Shown piece by piece: positions 1-7,900 of a stretch of 64,000 nucleotides of DNA. The DNA lies in the NCBI GenBank assembly GCA_002071485.1, contig MWFF01000195.1, forward strand, positions 1-64,000, read 5' to 3'. A program made the position numbers and the translations under genes. Each line of letters begins with the position of its first letter. Within the stretch, counting starts at the first letter, position 1. Below the pieces are notes generated by a model. It made no database searches. It was not told the origin of the DNA and saw only the letters and a list, made by a program, of their open reading frames with translations. The stretch comes from Verrucomicrobia bacterium ADurb.Bin006 (GTDB taxonomy: Bacteria; Verrucomicrobiota; Verrucomicrobiia; Limisphaerales; J093).

Positions 1-866
1 AGCACTACTCGCCGGTCCCACCAACTGATCAACTTCCCGTAAGCAAACCCGGTATACTCCCCGTGAGCGGTGTCGGTCAGTAGGGGACAGGGTTTGGGAC
101 GACGTTTGAGCGCGCGCGGTTCCCGACGCCTGGGGCGATTGGGGAGTAGGTCGCTGGCCACGTTGTGGAAGAATTGGTCGAGCAGTGCCTGCGCGCTGGC
201 GCTGGGAACGGGCCTGGAGGAGGGCTTCACCACAGCGGCGAGCGGCGGCCAGGGCGCCAGCAAAGCTCAAGCGGTTCAACGAGGCACGATGACCGCGTGC
301 GGCTTCGAGCATGAGGCGGCGCATTAGGTTGTGCATGAGGAGGTGGAGGCGGATTTCGCGTTCGAGGTTCTCGGGGGTTTTACAGCTCAAGTGATCCATC
401 TGGAGGGTGACTTTGAGGTGGCGCATGGTCAGTTCCATCTCCCAGCGGCGCAAATAGAGTTTGGAGAGCGCATGTACGGGGTAAGCGTCGCGATCGAGCA
501 AGGTGGTGACGAGGATGACGAGAGGGAGGTGAGCGCGGGCTTGGCAGTAGGGGCTGGTGCTGTCGGGGGGTTGGGTTGGGGCCGTTTCTGGAGGAGGCAG
601 AGGTTGTGGGCTTGATCGATGGCCTCGCGGCATGAGGCGCCTGCTTGGGCGATCTGCCACAGGAAGGTCCAGAAGACCAGGCGAAGGTTCCAGCGGCGGT
701 TGCGGGAGTGGGGTCCCTCCTCTTGCTGGGCGAGGCGGTAATGGGGAATCCAAGGTTCAAAGAGGGCCTGGAACTGGTGGATGGCGGCCTGGGTGGCGGC
801 GCGGAGTTTTTGAAGCTCTTTGGCGAAGAGAGAGGCGAAGGCGGGGAGATCGGGTGTCGTCATCAT
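1..866 (-). pseudogene. Decayed IS4-type transposase, incomplete at window edge
   Basis: Reading the minus strand from ATG at 866, the first about 100 residues match the N-terminal region of IS4-family transposases common in Verrucomicrobia and Planctomycetes (FWTFLWQIAQAGASCREAI). The frame is lost in a C-run near 566-571. In the next frame a YCQARAHLP segment runs straight into the family's C-terminal region (ALSKLYLRRWEMELTMRHLK, then LHLLMHNLMRRLMLEAARGH). The few hundred residues that normally lie between, with most of the DDE catalytic core, are missing. A second frameshift near 200-215 is needed to reach the basic tail (ALKRRPKPCPLLTDTAHG), which stays open to base 1. The two frameshifts and the deletion are read directly; the family assignment is from recognition. 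It cannot be active as it stands. Confidence 0.8.
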
Positions 867-888
867 TAGGACAGCGCTTGTACTGTCC
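867..888. repeat. Short inverted repeat upstream of the transposase remnant
   Basis: AGGACAG and CTGTCCT are perfect 7-bp inverted arms around an 8-base loop, directly upstream of the remnant's ATG. It could be part of the insertion sequence end or a small operator-like hairpin. No matching copy at the other end can be seen because the element runs out of the window. Confidence 0.4.
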
Positions 889-916
889 TCTTGACAGCCC
901 GTCTATACTTTTCCGC

Positions 917-1264
917 ATGAAAGTCAAAGTCGCTCCGCCGCCGCAACTGCCGGCGGCCTATCGCCGGCTCCGGGACCAACTCAGCCAGGTGGGCTGGATC
1001 GCGCTGGGAAGCGTCTTTGAGCGGACCCGGCCGGGACAGGGCGGCCCGCGCCACCAGTGGTCGCGGCGGGTGGGAGGCAAGACGGTGACGGTGGCCTTGA
1101 GTGCCGAGCAGTCTGCCTGGCTCAAAGAAGCGATCGCCAACCAACGCCGGGTCTGGGATATCCTCTCCAAAATGCAGCAGCAGACCGTTGCCTGGATGTG
1201 GAAGAACCTGCCCAGCACGACTCGTCGCAAACGACTCTCCAAGAAAACATTAGGCCTTAACTAA
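917..1264 (+). CDS. Small transposon-associated protein, DUF6788-like
   Basis: A 115-residue basic soluble protein with no signal peptide. The first half reads LPAAYRRLRDQL, then a segment ending GGPRHQWSRRVGGKT and a short strand TVTVALS. The second half is helical (EQSAWLKEAIANQRRVWDIL) with a Lys/Arg-rich tail. This layout, a helix followed by a G.P.(Y/H)QW motif and a strand-forming Val-rich stretch, resembles DUF6788-type ORFs often found next to insertion sequences. It starts 50 bp from the divergently oriented transposase remnant and shares its upstream region, which fits a mobile-element passenger. The chosen ATG is the first one that keeps the conserved part; the frame is open further upstream but that stretch is antisense to the transposase. 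Function unknown. Confidence 0.6.
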   Translation: MKVKVAPPPQLPAAYRRLRDQLSQVGWIALGSVFERTRPGQGGPRHQWSRRVGGKTVTVALSAEQSAWLKEAIANQRRVWDILSKMQQQTVAWMWKNLPSTTRRKRLSKKTLGLN

Positions 1265-1458
1265 CTGCCATTCGGGACCGACTCCTTTACGTACCATGCA
1301 CCGATCCGTTCATAGGGAGTTCGACCGGGCGGCCTGTGTTTGCGGCGTCCAGGCATCGACCTTGATCAAGGGGCCGCGGGAATGCAAGCGCGGGCGCATC
1401 AAAGCGGCGAAAAACAGCCTTGGACAAGCGTCCGCGGAGGTCTAGACTGGCGGGCGGC

Positions 1459-1785
1459 ATGAGCAAGAACTTTTCGATCACGGCCGTGCTGGTCGCGCTA
1501 CTGTTGCTCGTCACGGCCCTGTTTGGGGCATTCGCCCTGACGCACGCCCGTGTCGACGCTTCGGTGCGTGCCTTTTACGGCTACGAACGCGCTCTGGAGA
1601 CGCAGATTGTCATGGTGACCCGGAACCGGGCAGTCTTCCAGGCGATGGTCAACGATGCCAGGGAATATGCGAAGAAGAGCCCGGCCATGGCTTCGCTCCT
1701 GCAGCAGTACGAGGTGTCCCTGCAACAGCTCGAATTGCAGAACAAACCCAGCACGCCGGCGGCGCCCAGTGCGCCCGATCGCTAG
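1459..1785 (+). CDS. Small single-pass membrane protein, unknown function
   Basis: 108 residues. A short charged N-terminus (MSKNF) leads into one membrane helix at about residues 6-28 (ITAVLVALLLLVTALFGAFA). An amphipathic, Gln/Leu-rich segment likely to be coiled coil follows, then a Pro/Ala tail. GGAGG lies about 18 bases upstream of the chosen ATG. The next gene starts 3 bp after its stop and has the same architecture (one TM helix plus a 'parallel' helical tail), so the two probably form a co-translated pair derived by duplication, possibly a heteromer. No family is recognised. In-frame sequence upstream to 1420 lacks hydrophobic or conserved character and is not included. Confidence 0.65.
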   Translation: MSKNFSITAVLVALLLLVTALFGAFALTHARVDASVRAFYGYERALETQIVMVTRNRAVFQAMVNDAREYAKKSPAMASLLQQYEVSLQQLELQNKPSTPAAPSAPDR

Positions 1786-1788
1786 CCT

Positions 1789-2208
1789 ATGACTCCCATC
1801 GATCCGTCCACGCCGTCCGCATCCGGCTCGAATTCGCAGTCCGAGGCCGATTTCATCGAGTTGGTGAAGAGCGTGCGGTCACTGCGCGTTCTGTTCAATC
1901 TGGCCCTCGTGATCCTGCTCCTGTTTCTCGTGACGCTGAACGCCTTCATGCTCTGGCAGGTCCGGGCGACCCGGGTCCAGGCGTCAAGGCTGACTCCGGC
2001 CGTGCGCGAGATGGAAAGGGTCGTGGGAGAGTACGAGACCAACAGCGTTCCGATCATGCAGCAATTCACGGTCGAATTGAGGCGCTTTGCCGAGAGGAAC
2101 CCGGATTTCGCGCCGATTCTCAACCGCTACGCGGGGGCTATCCCCGGCGGCAGACCCACCAATGCCCCGCCTCAGGCGCCGGTGGCCAACCCCGCTCCCA
2201 ACAAGTAA
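1789..2208 (+). CDS. Small single-pass membrane protein, paralogue-like partner
   Basis: 139 residues: a polar Ser/Pro-rich N-terminus, a basic patch (VRSLRVLF), one membrane helix at about residues 34-57 (NLALVILLLFLVTLNAFMLW), a helical periplasmic or extracellular segment, and a Pro/Ala/Asn tail. It begins 3 bp after the preceding small membrane protein and ends 16 bp before prfB, so all three are probably one transcript. The helical part (VVGEYETNSVPIMQQFTVEL) resembles the partner (FQAMVNDAREYAKKSPAMAS) in spacing rather than in identity. Function is not known. Confidence 0.65.
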   Translation: MTPIDPSTPSASGSNSQSEADFIELVKSVRSLRVLFNLALVILLLFLVTLNAFMLWQVRATRVQASRLTPAVREMERVVGEYETNSVPIMQQFTVELRRFAERNPDFAPILNRYAGAIPGGRPTNAPPQAPVANPAPNK

Positions 2209-2224
2209 CACAGTCTTTCGCGCA

Positions 2225-3371
2225 ATGTTCGAAGCCATCCAGGTCTCTCTCGCCGCCACCGCCGCCAAACTCGCCCATCTGCGGAGGTTTCTTTGACGTC
2301 CCAACCCGGCAGAAGCGATTGGACGAGCTTGATGCGACGATGTCCAGAGAGACATTCTGGAACAATCGCGAACAGGCGCAGCAACTGATCGACGAGGCCA
2401 ATTCGATCCGGAACTGCTTGGGCCCGCTCTTCGAAGCCGAGAAACAGCTCGAGGACCTGCGGGTGATGGTCGAGTTGGGTCAGGCCGAGCCCGAAGCCGC
2501 GCAGGCCTCGCTCGAGGCCGAACTCGGACTCGAGGTGGCGCAGTTCGCCGATCGCCTGGAGGCGCTGGAAATCCGCCTTCTCCTCAGGGGGCCCCACGAC
2601 AAGAACAACTGCATTCTGAGCATCAATGCCGGGGCGGGCGGCACCGAATCCTGCGATTGGGCGAGCATGCTCTGGCGGATGTACCAGCGCTGGGGCGAGC
2701 GGCGAGGGTGGACCGTGGAGGTGACCGACGCGGTCGAGGGGGAGGTGGCGGGCGTCAAGAGTGTCACGCTCACTCTGTCGGGCGAGAATGCCTACGGTTT
2801 CTGCAAGGCCGAGCGCGGAGTGCATCGCCTGGTGCGCATCTCGCCCTTCGATTCGAACAAGCGGCGGCACACGAGCTTCGCGAGCGTGGATGTCATTGCC
2901 GAGATCGAAGAAGGGGGTGAGATCGCCATTCCCCCGAGCGAACTCAAGGTGGACACCTACCGCTCCGGCGGCAAAGGCGGACAGAACGTGAACAAGGTCG
3001 AGACCGCCGTGCGCATCACGCACATTCCCACCGGCCTGATCGCCGCCAGTCAGAGCCAGCGTTCCCAGCACCAGAACCGCGCCACGGCCATGAAGATGCT
3101 GCTCTCGAAGCTCTACGCCCTGCGCGAGGATCAGCAGCGGGCCGAGATGGAACGTTTCTACGGCGAGAAGGGCAGCATCGGGTGGGGCAACCAGATTCGT
3201 AGCTACGTGCTCCAGCCCTATCGCATGGTCAAAGACCTCCGCACGGGCTTGGATACCAGCAACACCGACGCGGTCCTGGACGGGGACCTCGATGCATTCG
3301 TTAACGCGTGGCTCCGCGCCGGGTGCCCCGCCAAGCGCTTGGCCGGCGTGCGGGACGAGGCGGATGAGTGA
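2225..3371 (+). CDS. prfB: Peptide chain release factor 2 (programmed +1 frameshift)
   Basis: RF2 releases finished peptides at UGA and UAA on the ribosome. The gene is in two frames: ATG at 2225 gives 23 residues ending LRRFL before an in-frame TGA at 2294-2296. A +1 shift at CTT-TGA-C continues as D-V-P-T-R-Q-K-R-L to the stop at 3369-3371, about 381 residues in all (family about 365). The stop-codon-reading tripeptide SPF is at residues 206-208 and the peptidyl-hydrolase motif GGQ at 251-253 (nt 2976-2984), almost the same as in E. coli RF2. It follows two small membrane-protein genes by 16 bp. SPF rather than PxT identifies RF2 and not RF1. A gene finder that ignores the shift would start it too late, at 2319. 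Confidence 0.97.
2283..2297 (+). promoter_or_regulatory. prfB autoregulatory +1 frameshift site
   Basis: GGAGG (2283-2287), an internal Shine-Dalgarno-like sequence, then a 3-base spacer, then CTT TGA C (2291-2297). This is the canonical arrangement: when RF2 is scarce, ribosomes pause at UGA, slip +1 on CUU and make RF2; when RF2 is plentiful they terminate. Spacing and slippery codon match the classical site exactly. Confidence 0.95.
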
Positions 3372-3411
3372 CATTCGATTTGATTCTGGCAGACCTGCGC
3401 ATCTCCTTTTC

Positions 3412-3514
3412 ATGAACCGTGGTTCCGTAGCCGCGGACGTGAGTCCGCGCCATCTCGCTCCGTCAAAAGCAGAAATCAGCGCCGACTCACGTCGGCGGCT
3501 ACAAATCGGTTCAT
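3412..3514. repeat. 103-bp imperfect palindrome (MITE/REP-like)
   Basis: The left arm (3412-3450) reads ATGAACCG, 7 bases, then GTAGCCGCGGACGTGAGTC and CGCGC. The right arm (3479-3514), read as its complement, is ATGAACCG, 4 bases, GTAGCCGCCGACGTGAGTC and GGCGC. The mismatches are partly compensatory and the whole could fold as one long hairpin with a 28-base loop. It fills most of the 169-bp gap between prfB and trpC. Sequences of the type 'GTAGCCGCGGACGTGAGTC' are, from memory, dispersed in verrucomicrobial genomes. It may also act as a terminator-like barrier between the two genes. Confidence 0.75.
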
Positions 3515-3540
3515 GGTCCCCGTGCGCATTCGACCGCTGA

Positions 3541-4425
3541 ATGTCAACGCTTTCCATGGACATCCTGCAGGCAATCGTAGAACAAAAGCACCGCGAGATC
3601 GCTGACTGGCCGGCCTCGAACCTGACCTCGGACATTCTGCGCGCCGCCTTCGAACAGCGGCGCGGACGCCGCGATTTCACGGGCGCATTGCGCCATCCGC
3701 CCCGCGGTTCCGTGGCCTTGATCGCCGAGATCAAGCGCGCCTCGCCCAGCGTCGGTCTGATCTGTCCGGATTTCGACCCCGTCCGCATCGCGCGGGCGTA
3801 CGAGCGCGCGGGTGCGGCGTGTCTCTCGGTGCTCACGGACAAGGAGTACTTTCAGGGCTCACTCGAGTACCTGCGCGACGTGCGGGCGGCGGTGGCTCTC
3901 CCTTTACTGCGAAAAGACTTCATCGTCGATGAACGTCAGATACTCGAGTCCATCCGATGGGGCGCGGACGCCATCCTCCTGATCGTGGCCGCGCTCGATG
4001 ACGCCCGGTTGCGCCGGTTCCATCGGTTGGCTGTCGACGCCGGTTTGGCCGTCCTTGTCGAGGTGCACAACGAGGCCGAACTGGATCGCGCACTCGAAGT
4101 CGACGCGCGACTGATCGGGGTGAACAACCGCGATCTGCGGACGTTTACCGTGAGTCTCGGCATCACGGAGCGGCTCGCGCAACACCTCCGCTCCGCCTCG
4201 ACCGCCCGGGCCTCAGCGCCCCGGAATGGCCATGCGGATGCCGTGGGCGCCGACCGTGCATCCGAGTGCGCAGCCAGTTGCATCCTGGTTGCCGAAAGCG
4301 GCATTCGGACGCGGGCGGACGTGGTGCGCCTAGCCCGTTGCGGCGTCGGGGCGATTCTGGTGGGCGAATCCCTGATGCGGCATCCGAACCTCGAAGACAA
4401 GGTCGCCGAGTTGCTCGCCGACTAG
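3541..4425 (+). CDS. trpC: Indole-3-glycerol phosphate synthase
   Basis: Cyclises CdRP to indole-3-glycerol phosphate in tryptophan synthesis; a cytosolic TIM-barrel enzyme. Diagnostic motifs in order: IAEIKRASPS (about residues 61-70, catalytic Lys), LTDKEYFQGS, LLRKDFIVDE (catalytic Lys), GADAILLIVAAL, VEVHNEAELDRAL, IGVNNRDL, and VAESGI near residue 264. Length 294 compared with about 260 for the family. The excess is mostly an Ala/Arg/Ser-rich insertion of about 25 residues between the barrel segment ending ERLAQHL and VAESGI. The start is ATG 3541 or, equally plausible, ATG 3556 (MDILQAIV), which matches the usual N-terminus. No other trp genes are adjacent. Its stop overlaps the convergent gcvH stop by 4 bp. 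Confidence 0.95.
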   Translation: MSTLSMDILQAIVEQKHREIADWPASNLTSDILRAAFEQRRGRRDFTGALRHPPRGSVALIAEIKRASPSVGLICPDFDPVRIARAYERAGAACLSVLTDKEYFQGSLEYLRDVRAAVALPLLRKDFIVDERQILESIRWGADAILLIVAALDDARLRRFHRLAVDAGLAVLVEVHNEAELDRALEVDARLIGVNNRDLRTFTVSLGITERLAQHLRSASTARASAPRNGHADAVGADRASECAASCILVAESGIRTRADVVRLARCGVGAILVGESLMRHPNLEDKVAELLAD

Positions 4426-4811
4426 CCCTCCTGGCCCAAATGCCTGCGGTAGGCGTCGGCGTCGAGCAGCGCTCCGGCCTCGTCGAGGTTGGTCACCTTG
4501 ATCTTGAAGAACCAACCGCTGCCGTACGGGTCCGTATTGGCAAGACCCGGGTTGCCGGAAACGTTCGGATTAACCTCGATGACCTCGCCCCCCAGCGGCG
4601 CGTAAACGTCGCTGGCTGTCTTGACGGATTCGACCACGGCGCACGGCTCGCCGGCCTGGATGCGGCGTCCGACGGCGGGGAGTTCGACAAACACGATGTC
4701 CGTCAGTTCGTGTTGCGCATGATCGCTGATGCCGATGGTTGCAATGTCGCCCTGCAACCGCACCCACTCGTGACTTTGGGCGTACTTGAGATCCGCAGGA
4801 ATGCTGCTCAT
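4422..4811 (-). CDS. gcvH: Glycine cleavage system H protein
   Basis: Lipoyl-carrying shuttle of the glycine cleavage complex, 129 residues, full length. N-terminal YAQSHEWVR, then IGISDHAQHELTDIVFVELP. The lipoylation site is Lys64 in VESVKTASDVYAP, followed by the conserved GEVIEVNP..SGNPGLANTDPYG.GW segment. The C-terminal helix is present. It stands alone here; no gcvT or gcvP lies next to it. It converges on trpC with shared stop bases, so the two transcripts overlap. Confidence 0.97.
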   Translation of the reverse strand: MSSIPADLKYAQSHEWVRLQGDIATIGISDHAQHELTDIVFVELPAVGRRIQAGEPCAVVESVKTASDVYAPLGGEVIEVNPNVSGNPGLANTDPYGSGWFFKIKVTNLDEAGALLDADAYRRHLGQEG

Positions 4812-4875
4812 GGAAAAATGGAGTCACAGACCGCGTAGCCGGTCAATCCGGAACCACAAAGTGGCAGGGCTGCGA

Positions 4876-4946
4876 AGCCCGCATTTCAGGTGAAATGTCC
4901 CAGTGACCGGCCAGATGACATCGACAGTTGACGAGAAATGCGGGCT
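4876..4946. repeat. Inverted repeat between gcvH and the glycosidase gene
   Basis: Perfect 12-bp arms AGCCCGCATTTC (4876-4887) and GAAATGCGGGCT (4935-4946) separated by 47 bases. The right arm ends on the first base of the neighbouring minus-strand stop codon. It could be another small palindromic repeat or a transcription end signal for the glycosidase gene; there is no obvious U-tract. Confidence 0.5.
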
Positions 4947-7900
4947 CAGGGGAGTGAACCGGGCTCAGCGAGCGCGGTTTCGAGGGCGCGACGCCAACGC
5001 GGCAGGGCGTCTTGTTCACACACCAGGATCAGACTCAGCGTCTGGCGGGCACTGACCCGGACTGCGATCTGGTCTTCCCGGGCAAGGGCCGGCTCGCTTT
5101 CGAAGGCTCGCCACCCGCCATTCTGGAATTCGCCAGTCTCGATGCGCGGCCGGCTCCATTGCGCCTTCGAGGACCATGATATGCCGCCGGCGCGCAGGGG
5201 CATCAACAGCAGGGCCTTGGATCGGGGGATTGCCTGGCCATCAAGCGAGAGCACTGCGCCGCCAGTCTCGTCGGTGAGCGTCCATTCATCCGCGATCCGG
5301 CAATTGCCCTGGACCTCAACGGCTCGGAGCGCGTTCCGTCCGTCGTGCCAGAGCAGTCCGAAGCGGCGCGGGGCAATGTCGAGCGTCGACCGAGAGGGTG
5401 TGTCGGTCAGCGTCACTGTGCGCATGGGCTGGGTTTCGTCGCGATTGGCCACCAGGCGCACCTGACCGCCATCGCGGAGTGGCACGCTGTAAACATGGAG
5501 GGACGGCGAGTCAGGCTCGATGCCCAGGGGCGAGACGCCTCCCGCCTCGAGAACCCGCCGGTAGAGCGCGACATCGGTCGGACGCCGATCCGGCGTACTG
5601 TGCAGTTCGATCGGATCGGGCGTGTAGAACACCCGTCCCCGCCCGACACGATTCTCGACGAGCAGCACGGCGCCGCCGGGCGCGCGCCTCAGCACTGTGG
5701 CCGTGACGGGTTCAACTTCGAGTTCGGGACAGTCGACGGCTTTGCCGGGATCGACCGCCAGTGGAGAGGGATTGGCCGAGAGCCGTCGCACCCCGGCCAA
5801 CTCGGTCAGCCGGTTCGGACGCGAGCGCTGCCTCCGGGCATCGTAGCAGAAGTCGCCGGACAGGTAGAGCACGCCGCCTTGATCGACCCAGCGGAGCAGG
5901 GTCCCGTAGGTGGCATCGGAGAGACAATACGGGATGGGGTAGAAGAGCACGCGGGCCGAGGCCGGGATTCTGCCGTCCTGCTCGTTAAGCGTGCCGAGGT
6001 TGTGGACGTGCGCCTCGAGCGCAATGTCCATGCTGGCCAGGATGCCGTCGGTGACTCGCCACTTTCCACCACCCATGCGGTGGCAATCGGGAGTCAGGAC
6101 GTAGACCTGCGGCTCGCGATATACGGGGGCGAAGTGGCGAAAGAGGAGGCTGAGATTGCGGTGGACGCAGGCGGTGTCTTTGGGCACGCCGTCGCACGGA
6201 TAGACCATGCCCCACGGGAACACGCGATGGGCATCGTCCTTCCAGCACCAATTGTGGATGCGGGACGCGCCCAGGCCGAGCGCGGCGTGCGGGATGGCGA
6301 GGAACAGGTCGATCGCCTGCTCCGGGGTCCGCGCGGTGTGGTAGCCGTAGTCGCGCCCGTCGCCCCAGGCCGGGTGCGTCTTGACGCCGTATTCGCCCGG
6401 GCCGCCCGATTTGTCGCGGGCGCGCTGGTCGTTGAGCTTGCAGAGGGCCGGGAACCGGGCCAGATCGAATCCCGGTTTGTCGAAGAAACCGAAGTTGGCG
6501 AGATCGAGGCCGTCGATGCCCGCCGGAAGGTCGACGCCGCCGTGGGGCAACTGGTAGAACTCGCCGGATGTGGGATGGTTCGTGTCGTGCTGGCGGATGC
6601 CCGCGATCATTTCGCGGTTCCAGCGGCGGATCAGCCAGGCCCGAAAACAGTTCTCGTCGTACGCCGAGACGTCGTCCCAGGTCCGATCCCAATCCCAGGA
6701 GTTCACGGATGGGATGGCGCCGAGCGGTTGGGCGGGGGCGCGCGTTCCCCAGGCCTGGCGGAGGGCATCGTTGCCGCCGTAGCGATCTCGCAGAAAGTCG
6801 TTCCATTGCGGGGTAACAGCATCGCCCGGCTCGCACCTGTAATCGCCGTTGAGATAGTAAATGAGTCCCGGGACGCTCGAATAACGGCGGGCGAAGCGGG
6901 CGCAGTAGTCGCGCTGGCGCTCGAGGTCGGTGTCGCTTGCCGCCGCATTGTAGCCGACGAGCAATCCGGCGAAGTAGACCTGCCCGTATTTCTGGGCCAA
7001 TTGCACCAAACCATCCACCTTGCGGAGTAACTGCTCCTCGTGGGCCGCGGAACGCGGCAGGCCGAACTGGAGGTTTTCGTAGAGGGTGACGCCCAGGTCA
7101 CGGCGCAGGCGCATGTCCTCGAGCCATTGCAGCGGGGTCTCGCGCGCTGTGGTGAAGACGTAACTCCAGTCGTCGGTGCCGAACTGAAACAGCGGGCGAT
7201 CTCCGAAGCGCAGGTAGTTGTCGCGGTAGGTCAGGCGTGGACCGGACGCGATGGTCCTTTCGTCGCGAACGACAAACCCGCCGGCGATCTGGTCGAGGGC
7301 GTTTGTGCCATCAGCCAGGTGGGCGACGAGATGGTAGAAGTCAGATTCAAACCGGGCGGGCTTCCAGCGCCCGGAGACGAGGTTGGTCTGGCCGGGGCCG
7401 ACGGCCACGTCGAACCGAAGAGTCGCCACGGGCTCCTGTGCGGCCCGAGGCCGATCGGGCGTTTCCACGAGTAGGTTTTCGCCATATACGGCCGGGTCGG
7501 CTGGCTCGCCAGCATGGATTGCGACGGCGACGCGCAGGGTGCGCGCCGCGCGTCCGCCATTGAATACCAGGGCGTTGAAACCGACCTCTTCTCCCTGGCG
7601 ATAGCAGTCGTGGTCGGTGGTCAGCGAGGCGATGTAGGCGTCGTCGACAAGGGATCTGACGATGCCGAGGAATGCGTTTGACATGCCCGGCTGGGCCGGG
7701 GCGAAGAGGTTGAGATTCGTGACGCCGAAGAACGCCCAACTCGAACCGCGCCACTGGCCGCCGTAGTGCCGCAACAGCGCGCCGGCGGCTCCCCGCAATC
7801 GTCCGTATGAATCATGCGCATTGAGGAGTGGAATCCAGCGCGCCGTGTTCCAACCCACGACTCCGCAGGCTGCCCACCCTTCAACCGGGGCCGAAACGGC

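Noticed and set aside
2172-3842. Long minus-strand frame opposite prfB and trpC
   Set aside because: It is a shadow of two well-identified genes and shows no conserved motifs.
4812-4945. Glycine riboswitch upstream of gcvH
   Set aside because: The upstream region is short and contains only an inverted repeat; no tandem aptamer-like structure could be made out by eye.
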